Part shown: positions 25,924 through 38,982 of the stretch, piece by piece
Numbering within the stretch: the first letter of the stretch is position 1
How the letters are laid out: every line of letters begins with the position of its first letter
Assembly (NCBI GenBank): GCA_005784505.1
Contig: VCAZ01000069.1
Location: 345,896 to 409,895 of the forward strand
DNA from: Bagarius yarrelli
Lineage: Eukaryota > Chordata > Actinopteri > Siluriformes > Sisoridae
Direction: 5' to 3'
Length of the DNA: 64,000 nt
The notes under the pieces: generated by a model
Databases searched by the model: none
The model's input: only the letters and a program-made list of their open reading frames with translations
Told to the model about the DNA's origin: nothing
Position numbers and translations under genes: made by a program

Positions 25924-26234
25924 CTTTTCAATAAATTTATCGAGATCAGCAACGTTTGTCATTGAATTATGAATTGTTGTTTTAAATCACCCAATCTTTC
26001 AAGTCATAGTATTTACTTTCATACCTGAACATTATAAGTTTGCTGCTACACTACCGATTCCCTCCACTGTATTTACTGCACAATGAGCATTGAGCATAAA
26101 GTGCCAGGCATGCATTAATGGCCTGAGACTGCAACATAGTATTTAGGACCTTTTCTGACAAATTGATTGGGTAGAAAGTGTAAAAAGTTGTATGTAAATG
26201 TCTTTATATGTCACAGATACTCTACCGCACAGTA

Positions 26235-26395
26235 AATGTGTTTCTTATTGGGTTCAGAGCGTAGGCTTATGATACAGCCCCCTGGAGCATAGGGTTAAGG
26301 TCTTGCTCAAGGACCCAACAATGGCAGACTGGCGGTTTATGACTTAAACCAAGTCTTCCTGGTTGTACATTAACCTTTGAGCCACCACGGCCCCT
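26235..26395 (-). mobile_element. tRNA-derived SINE, long variant
   Basis: Plus-strand text tatgatacagccccctggag, gtcttgctcaaggacccaac and ttaacctttgagccaccac is the complement of a tRNA SINE head and body. Same variant as 32150-32430. Confidence 0.75.
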
Positions 26396-26652
26396 GTATG
26401 TATATATTACTTACTTATTATAATATGTATGTATTAGCAGCGTTCTTTTCATACAGAAATGGAATAAACAAAAAATTCAAAAAGAACTCATCCATGAAGG
26501 CACTTTTCTTGTTCTTGGATAGCGTCGTCTCTAAATGCCGTAACTGGAATATTAATTTCCTTTCTAATATCTCTATAAAAATGCCTGATCATCTGTGGTC
26601 TGTTTGTGATTTAATGGAACATATACACAATTTGTTCTGTTGTGGATGAAAC

Positions 26653-26718
26653 TTGACATCATCACAGTGCAGGCACCACATCCACCTCATCACCTCCAGC
26701 TTAGTCCCGGTTAAACCA
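26653..26718 (-). pseudogene. xdh: xdh first 2Fe-2S exon, frame-broken
   Basis: After an atcag acceptor the minus strand reads GLTGTKL, then loses the frame in what should be GCGEGGCGACTVM. The later gtggtgcctgcactgtgatg block is still clear. About two bases are missing and the first cysteine codon is lost. It corresponds to the N-terminal plant-ferredoxin-type cluster of XDH. Confidence 0.65.
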
Positions 26719-26729
26719 CTGATTACAGC

Positions 26730-28610
26730 CATATTAGGAAAAGCACAAAATTGCCATCAAATAATTAATAATTTATAAGAAAAATGTTAATGATATCAAT
26801 TTATGTATAAGTGCAAATGTATTTCCTTCTAAAAAATAAATTCATGCTGAAATTCACTAAGCTTACTGTTCTTAAATGCATAGCAAATTACTTTTACAAC
26901 ATTAGTATTTCATTAGTTTAAGTAAAAACTACCTGTTTTTACATCTGAAATATAATAATAATAATATAATAATAATAAAGCCCAATGTAGTTACCAATAG
27001 TACACCGTTTTAGCCATGTATTTGTATAATTTTTGAAGAATTTTAATACTTTAACAACTATAATACAGTAATGTTATAATTGTTATTTGTCATACAGATA
27101 CACCGAATTGTTAGTCATTTTAACTAAACTATCAAATCACTATTTTTGTTGTTAGAGTTCAAGTTAGTACATTTGTGCGTAAAAAAAAAAAAGTTTCTTT
27201 CGTTTTTTATTAAAATAAAACTGTTAAAGAAAAAGAATTCTTATTATATAGTTTCCCCGCAATTTTTGTTTTGTTTGTTTGTTTGCTGATTGTTTGTTTG
27301 CTTCATTTTCAGAACCAAGGTGCTCGAAAGTTAGCCACGCCCATACGTGGATCTAAAAATAACAAACGGCTACTAATCTGTTCGTTTTTGCATTCACATA
27401 CTTCTACCGCAAATTCTACATCTTATTCAGCTGCGAGGCCGTTATAACAATAATAATAGCTCACACTGAGACTGATAGTTAGCAGAATTCATTGTTCCAC
27501 CTTAAGAGGACCTTGACTTTACCATAACGCGAATGGACATACTGTACTCACACACAACATTCACTCACTAACCTGTTACACCCGTACAACCGTGGGACAT
27601 TTTTTTTTAATGCACATTTTACCACTTTATTTTTCCACAATAAACACTTAATTGCTGAGTAATCATTATTTTTTGACATTATTTTTTAATAAGACTTGTT
27701 TGTTATACTTAATAGCCAAATTAGATACTAATTTATTTATTTATTATTTATTTATTGCACTTTCTGCATTCATTATCTTCTCTATTTTATTAACACTTCT
27801 TTGTGGATCAGCTTACAGTTCTCTCCCTTTCTCTAATTTTATTATCTTTTCAGAACCAAGGTGCCGTGAAAAACCCAAAACGGATGCTAAACCCAGTTTC
27901 CATCCAGATGTTTCTCTCCTGCTTCTACTGCAGGAACCCTGGCAATATTAAAAGCAGTGTTGCTTTATTAAAGCAGAAACAGTGAATATAATGTATATAA
28001 TATGTCCGGAACCCCGACATGTTGCAGGCATCTCTAATAAAGCACAAACATAATGTGTCAGTGAGTCAGTAAATCAACTACTCAGTTTTCCTCCAAGATG
28101 TAAAGTACTCATTTTCCTACCCACATGAAGCTCTAACCCTACTAGCAAAGTAAAAGTAAAAAAAAAAGTTCAAAGTAATCAAAATTATACATTAATTGGA
28201 GCAGTCTTGGTGTCTGGATCATTTATTTCTAGACTTAATAAACTAATGCAATGTCAAACTTTAGTCTATACCCATTGCAAAATTTTCATAAACTGCTTAA
28301 TGGGGGATGTTCAGTATCTAAGATTTTACTTATTAAAAATTCTCTCACCTTAATTTTTTGTCTCATTTGGTTTGCTGGCGTTTTTTAATAAATAGGGATA
28401 ATTTTTTCCCAGGCGGTGTAGGGAGAGATGCAGCTCGGCTGTACATCAGCTGGAAGCACTCGGTGAGGGATACAGAACAGCAGGAAGTGTCATTTTTAGG
28501 AACTTCCCTGTAACCTGCTAGCAAGAGAGCAAAACCTGACGGAATGAGTTTGGAGAGTGCATCAAAAGCACCTGAATACATAAAAGTGAGCGTGCGGCTT
28601 AGTTAGTATG
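26730..28610. other. Presumed xdh 5' flank, no exon recognised
   Basis: The first xdh coding exon should lie in or beyond this interval, but I cannot recognise it. The only odd structure is an exact 18-bp direct repeat at 27306-27323 and 27847-27864. Confidence 0.4.
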
Positions 28611-28611
28611 C

Positions 28612-28684
28612 TTTCTGTCTCCTGAGTCTTTCTGTCTCCTGAGTCTTTCTGTCTCCTGAGTCTTTCTGTCTCCTGAGTTTTTTC
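28612..28684. repeat. 17-bp tandem repeat, 4 copies
   Basis: Four head-to-tail copies of tctgtctcctgagtctt; the last is altered. Confidence 0.9.
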
Positions 28685-29564
28685 TCGATTCCCTCAAAAG
28701 CAGAATTATTTTTGCCTGATCATTAGTTAATAATCAGAATTATAATACTGAAATAGTCAAAAGCAGGACATATATGTAAACATCACTTAAAAATAAGCCT
28801 TGCACAAAGATATATTGAGTGAAACAGAGATAGAGAAAGAGAGAAAATAGAGAAAGTAAAGAGCACAAATCTCAGCTGGTGGTGTGATTGAACATTCAGA
28901 AGCAAAGTGAACACAATGGGGCATGAGAAAATGAAGCAAGAAGGGGATTGTCGTAAAAAGAGGAAGAGAGGAGGGGAAAAAATGAACATTTCTTGCACAT
29001 CTGCTGATGTTTTATACAATTCCTCTGTCCTTTATATCAGCTGTACGACGTAAGAACAAAGCCCAATCAGTAACTCTTCATTTCTTCTCAAACTGACTTT
29101 ATTTCACTGCACTGCATCGCTGCTTTTAATGTGTCTTTTCAATATTTCCCAAAATTCACAGTAAGTGTGTACTGTTGCTGCAGCACAATTAGCAAATCCA
29201 ATCCCATTCAAATGACTGTTGTGTTTGTAATGTTGCAAAAATGGTAACCAAAGTATTGTTTATTAAATCAATCAAAAGAACAGAAAAGAAAAGAGAATCA
29301 AAAATAAACCATAATAATGTTAATAACACGCTACTCTTGATACAAATACTCCTGAACACAACGAAACATTTTAATACTACAATACTAATACCAGTTTTGC
29401 ACGCAGTTCTACATCAGAAGAATTAATATGATCTTAATATGTGTAGCTGATTTTAAAGCAGTTTAAAATAAACATATATTTTGGTAATTACATTTACATT
29501 CACAACAGTAAGAGTAAAGCATCCAGAACGTCTGTTTAGATGCCTGCACGCTATTTCCCGTTGT

Positions 29565-30112
29565 ATTGTTGGCTCAGTCCTACAACATGGCGGTTCGTAT
29601 GGACAATTTAAGTCGGAACAAGCCATATCCCACGAGACAGGATACCGGCCATCTTCTCCATCCCATAAGCCGCACATCTAATTATCTATCTGCAGCTAGG
29701 CAACATCAGGGCGACTCCAGCAAAACCACGCTTCCAAAGGCAAGATCACATTGACTCTGCATCTGCACTCCATAAATGTATTACCCGCCCTCAACATCGT
29801 TGACTAAACCCACTAGAGTTTGCTGATCACAATAAGCGCTCCACTGGTGATGGAATTGCCTTACCTTGCATACCCTTTTCCCACATGGACAAAAGGAACA
29901 CATATATGAGAATTCTGTTTGTAGACTACAGCTCAGCTTTCATCACCATCGTTCCTTCAAAGCTGGTGGCTCTGGGTCAGAACTAAACTTTGTGCAGATG
30001 GATTCTGAACTTCCTTACAGGCAGACAGCAGGTGGTCAGAGTTGGCAGCAGCATCTTCTCCGCACTGACCCTCAACACTGGAGCCCCACAGGGCTGTGTT
30101 CTCAGACCCCNA
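29565..30112 (+). mobile_element. LINE (L2/CR1-like) reverse transcriptase fragment
   Basis: Translation shows DKRNTYMRILFVDYSSAF, a stop, WILNFLTGRQQVVRVG and LTLNTGAPQGCVL. These are reverse transcriptase motifs, including the first catalytic Asp in FVDYSSAF. It ends at an N and a GA repeat. Same superfamily as 1-235. Confidence 0.85.
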
Positions 30113-30282
30113 GAGAGAGAGAGAGAGAGAGAGAGAAAATGTTAACAAATACAAGATAGAGAGACAGAGAAAATAAGAGAGAGAAGGACGGAGAGAACGT
30201 CAACACACATAAGACAGAGAGAGCGAGAGAGAGAGAGAGCGGGATAATGTTAGCCTACACAAGGCAGAGAGAGTGAAGTGAG

Positions 30283-30340
<58 letters not shown>

Positions 30341-30345
30341 TCAGA
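30112..30345. repeat. (GA)n microsatellite with an N
   Basis: Long impure ga-repeat starting at the single ambiguous base (30111), which marks an assembly problem in this repeat. Confidence 0.9.
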
Positions 30346-31849
30346 GAGAGAGACAACGAGGGAAAGAGACCAAGAGAGAAAGAGAGAAAGCGTTAGAGAG
30401 AAAGAGAGAAACAGAAAGGGGGGGGGGCATTTGGAAAAATTATTCTGAATAGAGTCATGCAATGCCATGCAAATTCTAATGACTCCAGTTTCAGGTAAAG
30501 TTTCCCTTACGGATTATCAGTATAGACTACCAATCGTCTTTATCGTCCGTTTCAGGTGCTCATCCAGATATATGAATAAAATAACCAGAACAAAAAGACT
30601 ATAACGAGAGGGGTTTGTGCACAGGGTCATTGTCATGCTGGAACATTTTTTTTGCGCCTTAGTAATGGACTTATATTATGCTTACAAAACCTTTATAAGA
30701 CATCGTAGACAACAGTGAGATAGACATATGCACACATTCTCTGCGTACATTGTTGGATTTGAGCCAGCAAAGTAAATCAGCAGCTCTGTAACCCGTTCAA
30801 AGAGACCTGTAGTCGCTGAATAGTTTGTCTGGCATGTTAGGACAGGGTGAAAAATAAAGCTTGGGCGCAAAGAGCTGTGTATTAAACATGCACGGCAACT
30901 CTTTGTAGTCAAATTCGTAATGAAATGATGACATTTTGCCATTATTCAAATAATAATTTTTTTTCAGAGGTTTGGTAAAAGTTTAGTAAGTCAGAAATGA
31001 TCAAAGTGCAACAGGAGATATTTACCTGGTTAAGAAAGACTAGGATCAACGCCAGCAATGTAGGTAATGACGTTTTTTCACGTTTTTCATTTGACTTTTC
31101 AAAGTTGCTTATATAACCAACTAATCCTGGAATTCCAGCATGTTCAGTTCCAAACACCAGCTGGGGTAGATACAAAAACATTTATCTACCTGTTGCCTGG
31201 GGTCGGTACAAACACACAGAGTAACAAACCGAACGGATTTAACGTGTATCTTAACATGTCACTTGGTCAGATCTTTCTCCACCCATTACTAAACATGATA
31301 GACAATAATGCGTATTATTAATAAAACACAGGGCTGTTGTTTGAGTTGCAGCTTAGCTACATCACCCAGAGCCGGGTGATTCCTGGAATATCACAGAATA
31401 CATTTCTACGTTGGGCGGATCCACCCTGCTTGTTTTGCCAGGTGTTGTTTTTTTGATAGGTTGTTACAAATCTGACAAGAATACTGTGATAACCAGGAAG
31501 AATGTGAGATGTTTTTTTGTCATGGAATGGCATTAATGCTTAGATATAAAAATGTTTAAATCCCTGCCTTCTGTCAGGGATTGTAAAGGAAGCAGACATT
31601 TGAATTAGGTGGGTGAGATCCAGACAGGTAAAATGTAAAAAAAAAAGTGAAATAAAAAGCTAAAATTGCACATACTACAACAACACAACTACAAAAAGCT
31701 TAATAAGGAAACAGAAATTATAATCTAAAAAGGGGTAGGACTTGTGAGGAATAACCTGAAACAGGTGTAAGTGATCGTATGACTGCAGGGATGATGGGTA
31801 ATCATTAGGCGAGACCTGGACAGAAAATAACTACACACTTATGCAAAAA

Positions 31850-32030
31850 CAGTGGTAGCGCAGTGGTTAAGGCATTAGACTGCTTTTTGGAAGATTCGGG
31901 TTTGATTCCCAGCACCACCAAGCTGCCACTGCTGGACCCCTGAGCAAGGCTCCTAACCCCCAACTGCTTAAATGCATAAATGTAAGTCGCTCTGGATAAA
32001 AGCATCTGCGAAATGTCGTAAATGTAACAT
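31850..32030 (+). mobile_element. tRNA-derived SINE
   Basis: tggtagcgcagtggttaagg (box A), gggtttgattcccagcacc (box B), tgagcaaggctcctaaccc and the tail taagtcgctctggataaaag. Near complete. Confidence 0.9.
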
Positions 32031-32149
32031 ACACTGCTTATAAAAAGCTCTGATTGAAACCCGTGTGTCTGGAATGTGTATTTTATACTGGCTTTACAGT
32101 TCCAGGTCGAGTTCTGGCTTTCCTGCTGCTTTGTTTTCATGTAGTTTTA

Positions 32150-32430
32150 TAATAATAATAACATTCAACTTCATTGTCCGAGGTACGTGTACAGAGCCAA
32201 TGAAATGCATTTTGCACATATCCCATCTTAGTAAGTTGGGGGTCAGAGCACAGGGTCAGCTATGATACAGCGCCCCTGGAGCAGGAAGGGTTAAGAGTCT
32301 TGCTCAAGGACCTTGCTCAAGGACCCAACAGTGGTTGGCTTGCCAGTGGTGGGGCTTGAACCCAGGTGTTTCTGGTCTTCAGATCAGCAACTCAGACCTT
32401 AACCATTTGATCCACCACTGCCACCACTTT
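32150..32430 (-). mobile_element. tRNA-derived SINE, long variant
   Basis: Reverse copy: cattcaacttcattgtccg tail, tacagcgcccctggagcag, a locally duplicated ttgctcaaggacc, then cttaaccatttgatccacca head. Confidence 0.8.
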
Positions 32431-32529
32431 TTTCTCTAACGAAAAAACCTGGATAGATTAAAATTTGTACTTCCCGAACACGGTTTATACTCCTAAATTA
32501 ACAATACATTGTATATTTATCTCATTCAT

Positions 32530-32652
32530 ACAACTGAGCGTTAAGGGCCTTGCTCAGGGGCACAGCAATGGTAGCTTGGTGGGGCTGGAAATTAAACTCA
32601 TGATCTTTGGGTTGATAGTTCAACACCTTAACCATGAGCCACCACTTCCCTC
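32530..32652 (-). mobile_element. tRNA-derived SINE, partial
   Basis: Complement of the SINE body (gggccttgctcaggggcaca) and head (caacaccttaaccatgagcc). Confidence 0.8.
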
Positions 32653-33489
32653 TGCATTATCAAGCCTTTGTTTCTGTGTTGGATACTTGTATATGAACCT
32701 TCTGCCTGTTTTTTTGACTTTCTCCCTCTTTACCTGTTTGATAGTTTAGATTACGGTTTTGTATTTTTGGCCAGTCTTTGCCTGTCACTCTGCTTTTGCC
32801 TCTTGCTATTTGGATTACCCGTTTTGCCCATTTTTTCCCTTAAAAAAACCTTCTGCATATGGATTCTACCCCTGGTTCGGCATCTACTTCCTTACATACA
32901 GTTAACCGTATCCTGGTTATAATTTTCCTTTAATAAATCCTACAGACTCTAACCAGGAAGTGAATACACAATTACACAGTATTTAATCTAAAGCATTTAA
33001 TGCTGCTCCTTCTGTTTCTTACAGGATGGACGATTGGCAAATCTAATTGGTCAGAGGTTTTGCAGTATTTCTGGCTGATGATATGTTTGATTGTTTCTGT
33101 AGTGACAAATTATACAAAGGGATACACTCTATTGCAGGCATTTAACCTCAGACTAATAATAAATAGATTTATACATATATAAAGAATTAATTATACCACT
33201 TTTACTTTTTTTTTTCTTACTTCAAGGTAATACATACAAGAAACTGTAAACATCTGGCAAACATCTGTCTAACCTGCTGTTGGTAACAGCAAATGTTTGA
33301 TCCATAATGCGCGGGACTGCAGTTATGCATGGGTCTGTTTTAATTAAAAAAATCACTCGGACACGCAGGTGTACAGAGGAAACGTCTTCTATTTTAATGC
33401 TTAACAGAGAAGATGTATTTTTATACACAGAATAATAAGAATAGATTTGAGGATAAAGAAAAACAAATACTTATTGAAGAGGATGAAAC

Positions 33490-33795
33490 AGGAGGTTGGC
33501 ACTTTCTGCGTGGAGTTTGCATGTTCTCCCCGTGCTTGGATGTTTTACTCTGGGTACTCTGGTTTCCTCGCACAGTCTAAAAACATGCGTTAGATTGACT
33601 GGTGATTCTAAATTGCCCTAAAAATAGGAGTGAGTGTGAGTGTGTCTGTGGCCCTGTGATGGTGTGGTGACCTGTCTAGGGTGTCCCCCTTCTGCCTTTC
33701 GCCCTTTCAGAGACAGCTGGGATAGGCTCCAGCAGATCCCTGTGACCCCGAATTAGGGAATAAGCGGATATAGAAGATGAAAGAATGAATTAAAA
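33490..33795 (+). mobile_element. V-SINE/Mermaid-like repeat
   Basis: gtggagtttgcatgttctcc, ggtttcctcgcacagtc, aaaacatgcgttagattgac, tggtgattctaaattgccc, then the tail cgaattagggaataagcgg. Nearly full length without the tRNA head. Confidence 0.85.
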
Positions 33796-34204
33796 TAACA
33801 CTTTCGATTTGTATGGAACATGTATTACTTAACTCTGACCACACGATGGCAACATTGTAATGCAGCGTAACTTATTCTAAATTCCCAACATTTGTGCATT
33901 AATGTATATATGGTATCTATAAATAAGGATATATATGTACAAGTGTTTGTATTATACAGTAAAATTCATATCTCTACATTTACAATTTTTTAATATTATT
34001 AATAAAAAGGTTAATAGAAATATTAGTACAATGAGTACCATCAAAGAATTGCTAATGTCCTTAATTTAAAAGGCTGGGATTTGTTTTAAATAAAATAAAC
34101 AGCAAAAAAATAAAAATTAGGTTAAACATGTTTTATATAATATGAAATAATTATGGATAAATTTTAATGATTAAATAAATAAATATAAGTTTTAGTTCAA
34201 TAAA

Positions 34205-34505
34205 ATACACACAGACTTCCGGCGGAAGTGTTAATTAGCTGATGAAGTGATTCAGGTGTGTTAAAGTTTAAATACAGGAAGTTGATTACCTCGCGAGGTT
34301 TGATAATGAGGAAGTGGCGACGGGTAGTCTTTAACCGAAGGTTTCTTTCCCTTTTTTTCCCCTTTATTTTTTCTTTAAAGATGATTTAATTAATCTTTAA
34401 ACATGTCGTAGTAAATATCTCTTCTTATACTGAAGACGTTTACGTTGCAACGGAGTTTGAAAAGCAGCATGGGACGCTGGTGAGACACTTCCGGTATACA
34501 TTCAG
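34205..34505 (+). promoter_or_regulatory. Candidate housekeeping promoter and first exon
   Basis: At 34215 the text acttccggcggaagtg contains two back-to-back ETS-type sites, and a third cttccgg occurs at 34488. Such ETS-rich, TATA-less regions are typical of broadly expressed genes. A candidate first exon ends at 34505 with the donor gtaagag. The direction is inferred from the downstream plus-strand splice signals. Confidence 0.45.
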
Positions 34506-37500
34506 GTAAGAGAATGGCAGTCAGCAAGCCACGTGGAAAAAGGCTGTAACTTTTAAAATGCGAAATAAATGAATTATTACATTTTAGCTAATATTTCTTT
34601 GTTGTAAAGTTTTTAAAAGTTATGGCTTCTGTTTCCATGTAAACAAATATGCATGTTTATTAAGGTGCAGGTTTATTTTTTTTGGTATTGGTGGGGGGGT
34701 TGGCTGGCCTGTATTCGTTAATTAGCTCTTAAATAGCCTATAAATTAAAATATTCAAAGTTTATTTTCTGCATTCCCCCCCCCCCCCTACATTTCCTACT
34801 AACTAACTTTATTTTATTTTACGCTAACATTTCTATTGGTTAGTGCTGCTCATTGACGAGTCATTTGAGCTGATTGAGTTATATTAATGAGATGGTAGTT
34901 ATGATTCAAAGCTTATAAAACAAAGATGGTGTATTAATGTCATTTGTTTTGTGCTCAGTGGGATACCGACACACGATCATGAGAGAATTAGAATGGTAAG
35001 CTTTTTTTTTTTTTTTTTTTGTCATGATTGTATGCTTGTTTTGACTGTTGTACAGTGTTCACTGTTTAGTTTCAGATGGCACACACCTGGAGGGTCCAAT
35101 AGAACCTGATTGGCTCAACAAAAACTTAAATCTGTCCTTACGGTACGGTAATTTGTGTAGTTTTTGGATTTGAAGTTAAAACCCTTGTGTGTAAATTTGC
35201 TTGATTTTCAACTAAATCTTTCATAGATATCTAGTTGAGATGTTTCATTAATTTAAGTATTGGTAAAAGCTCATATCCAGGCAAAAACTCACAGCAAAAC
35301 TACTACAGTTTTCTTAGAATTTATTTTGCCACTTGGGACGTCTTTTTTTAGGGCCATTTTCTAAACATGAGTGGATTCGAGTGCTTCTAGTAGTTTTGCC
35401 AAAATAAAAGTTCTGTTTAAAGTTGGTATAGTTTAAGAAGTCTTCTGATAATAACCTGTCCAGATAGAGGAACTGGGCAGACATTTGTCCTGTGGTAGCT
35501 GCATACCAAACCTAGGATGTAAACATGAAAGCAGGGGAAGTTACCTTGTCCCTGCATGCACTTGCAGGTGTCCTCGCCAAGACTCGGTTAAAGATCCACA
35601 TAGCTTGGTAGTTCTGGTTAAAGTTGGCTTAGTTGGAGTAGTCAGCTCTGTAAGGGTTTAGGAGACCAAGTGTTTTGGTTTCTTGTTTCCACCACTAATC
35701 AAAGTCTAAAGTAGAGGGAGTTCAGTTTAAGATCTGTAAGTTTGTCTGCTATGAGAGAAAAAAAAAAAAATCACTGATCTTGATATTAATCGCACTACAT
35801 GTCTGGTCGCTGAGGTGCTTTATGGCAAGGTGTGGGGCGGAACACACAAACCTTCCCTCGAAGGCCGTCTCTCAATTCTGCAGCAGATAATGGGGGTTGC
35901 GTAGTTTCCGTGTTTGGTAATTGGCAATTATTTAAACAGTGATGGTAATGCATTTTAAATGTTACCATTACAAATAGAGCTCTGTTCATACATGCAAGTC
36001 AACTGTGTGGTCAAGCAAGTTATGTACAAAGACAAATTGTAGTTTAGTCAAATCCATTTTTATGAAACGTTAGAATGTTTTCTGTCTGGAAAAATCTCAT
36101 CTGCTTTGTTTATTTACAGGCTCTGTGTCATTAATGGGTTTTGGAATTAAATCCTGAGATTGAGGTGAACTTGATTGCTGTAAAACCGTCCGGGGGGGGG
36201 GCTGGTGGTTCGGTGGTATGACCATGTATAAATCCTGGTGCATTATACAAGATGTGAAGTGCTGATGTCTTGATGCATTGATTTTGTGGGTTTTTTTTTT
36301 TTGGTCCCCCCCCATTTTTTCTTAACTTTAGATCTTTATACTTGTAAAGTCTTTTCAACTAAACTTAAATCGTAGCTGCTGTAAAGTTAAAATTGAACCT
36401 CTTCGGTTCTTTAGGGAGCTCCACATAAAGGCTGGTGCTTTTATCTCGGTTCTGAATGAATCATTGGTTTCCGTTGGCTGAGGTTGAGGAGAAAACTTCC
36501 ATCTCCAGACAAGCTGATTGTATTTACGGAACTCTGCGTCATTGGACAAATAGTGAACCTGGGTGGTTCAGTGTTTTGTTTCTGTTTCGGCCTAGAGCGC
36601 TGAATGCCAGGGTGCTTTATACAAAACACCGTGCTGGCGGTTATGGTCGAAAGCTGCTTTAGACAGAACTAATCACACACCTTTGATCTCCCTGTCTCTG
36701 TAGGTTTGGTGTTCTGGACATAAAAACTGAAATAAATATAAGCTTGACTGATGCCTAAAGCTCTTTCGCTGGTATGTAACGCAGTCAGTTCATTGTAAAC
36801 CGTGTTTGTTCTCCTACAGCGCTGATCATGTGACTTCTTGGTTTAATTTTTAATGCATGTGTAACTTAATATCTCATTAATGTCTGTCTGCTGAAGTTTT
36901 CTTGTAGTGATGGTTTTTGATGTTTCCACCAGGGGGCTCTCCTGCATCGGGTGACTGCTGCAGTAGCACACCTGCCTGAGGAATTGGACACAAGATGCAA
37001 TGCCCAATTCATATCTTAAGATCACTGTACTGCGATCTGTCTCTTCTTGAAGTCATAATACACCGAAACCTTTTTATTTTTTTGTTTAAGCTTATGGTTT
37101 GTACGTTGCAGCAAAAAACTGTGGTACATCCTGCTGGAGAGAGAAAAACTCTACATTACAAATCTACATTTATTCCACTTCCAAGAGGAATCTAATGGGA
37201 TGTGGATCTGCCTAGAGCACAAGCAAGCACCACCCTAGAGCTTCTAACCTTGTGTTTCAGCTTCTCCTCTTTTAGAAGTAATTTCTTCAGCCAGTTTGTG
37301 TTGCTGTAGTTTTACTTCCTACTGTATTACATTGCTTTTGCTTCAGACTTGTTTAATGTAATAATTCACACAACGTTGCCTTTCTTCATAAACATCTGTC
37401 TCCACAGGTGTGGCTGTGAAGAGCAGGGACTCTTAATTAAACTGCATTTGAAACTTTTTAGCCACAATTTTCTGTGAAAGATTTCTTCAAGGACTTTTGC

Positions 37501-38241
37501 TTTGTGTAACATGTAGTGATTTGATGACGTGCTTATGTTCATGGATGGAATTTTGTGCCTTTTATAATCAGTTTTTGTTTGTAGTAAGAGCTGATCATGT
37601 TTTAGAATTGGAATGAGTACATGTTATGTTTCTGCCCCAACCTAAAGCTTTATGTATATTTTGTTGTGGTTGTGTAAATTCTAAAAAAAAAAAAAAAAAA
37701 ATGACCTCTTGATATTCTGTGCATATTTGTATTTATGGTAGCTTTTTTTTCTTGATGTAAAATGTCTGCAAAACAGTGGTGTACTTTATGGTTTGTGTTT
37801 TCAGCAGAGACCGGGGTTCCTTAACCCTCCCTGTTCATGCTGGAGGATGTTTTGTTTTCCTAAGCTGGCCAACACCATGTGGAGGAGGAACCTAATTGAG
37901 GTGTGGTGGATTCTCCCCCCCTCCCCCCATTCTTATAAAAGATGCAAATAGTACAAATTTGTGCTGATTTAGGGGGGGTGGGTGTCTCAAGTAATTGTCA
38001 AGTCAAAAAACTTTTCCGCTCACTTCAGTCCTATATAGTGGCCACAGTACATACCCATATGTAAGTGTTTCTCCATGATCATGGCTCTACATAAAACAAA
38101 GCTGAATATGGCTGCCCTGTTTAGAACTTTATACTAAATGGTCCTATTTAAGTTTAAAGTTAAGTTTAGTTATAAATGTTGTAATAAGGGTAAGGGGGGG
38201 GGGGGTTGATTTTGAGTCGTGTGAATTCCTGGTGGTTTGGG

Positions 38242-38243
<2 letters not shown>

Positions 38244-38284
<41 letters not shown>
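38244..38284. repeat. Poly-T run of about 40
   Basis: Homopolymer inside the putative non-coding transcript. Confidence 0.95.
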
Positions 38285-38455
38285 CCTCCCTTCCCCCTCC
38301 CTCAAGCTGCAAATTATAAATTTAGTGTAGTTATGCAGAGGTTGTGTAAATTGATTTCTTTTGTGAAATTTGGAATGTCTTTCATTTTAGATTTTGTGAT
38401 TGTTTTTGTTTTTTTTAAATAACCAATTGTCTTTGAATCATGAGATGTGGAATGA

Positions 38456-38480
38456 CCCCCCCCCCCCCCCCCCCCCCCCC
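38456..38480. repeat. Poly-C run
   Basis: 25 C, directly followed by a poly-A run. Confidence 0.95.
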
Positions 38481-38595
38481 AAAAAAAAGGGTGGTGTGTT
38501 TTGTTGTTTTTTTTTTAAATAACCAGTTGTCTTTGAATCATGAGATGCTGAACATCTCATTTAAAAACTCAAACCTCTTAAAATAAAGGTTTGTA

Positions 38596-38597
<2 letters not shown>

Positions 38598-38674
<77 letters not shown>

Positions 38675-38678
38675 ACCC

Positions 38679-38726
<48 letters not shown>
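38598..38726. repeat. Poly-C tract of about 130 bp
   Basis: C with only a T and two A interruptions. The flanks at 38411-38436 and 38513-38545 (aaataaccaatt/agttg, tctttgaatcatgagatg) are duplicates of each other, so poly-C blocks lie within and beside a local duplication. Confidence 0.95.
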
Positions 38727-38729
<3 letters not shown>

Positions 38730-38982
38730 TTCTTCTTGCACATGCCTGCTGCTGGGGTTCTTTGTCACAGGAGTAATGGTTAATTGTGTCAAAAGTTAAA
38801 TCTGATAGTAACTTTTGTTCTCTTTGTCTAAGTTGTAAGATTTGAAATTGTGTAGGTTAATGAAAAAAGAAAAAAGTATTGTTGGAGTCTGTGCAGCCTT
38901 GGAATGGATCTATACTTTTTTTTAATGTATAAAAAATGCAAAAAAAAACATGGGCCAAATATAAAAGCAAACCCCCCTGGAG

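Noticed and set aside
26460..26600. Possible xdh exon between the two broken Fe-S exons (minus strand near 26480-26560)
   Set aside because: I tried to align it with the HFSVNACLAP...TTVEGIG segment and found no convincing match; that exon remains unplaced.
28363..28581. 72-codon minus-strand frame as the missing xdh N-terminal exon
   Set aside because: It has none of the Fe-S ligands or the VFFVNGKK-type start of XDH.
38538..38792. Glycine-only reading frames on the minus strand
   Set aside because: Artefacts of the 130-bp poly-C tract.
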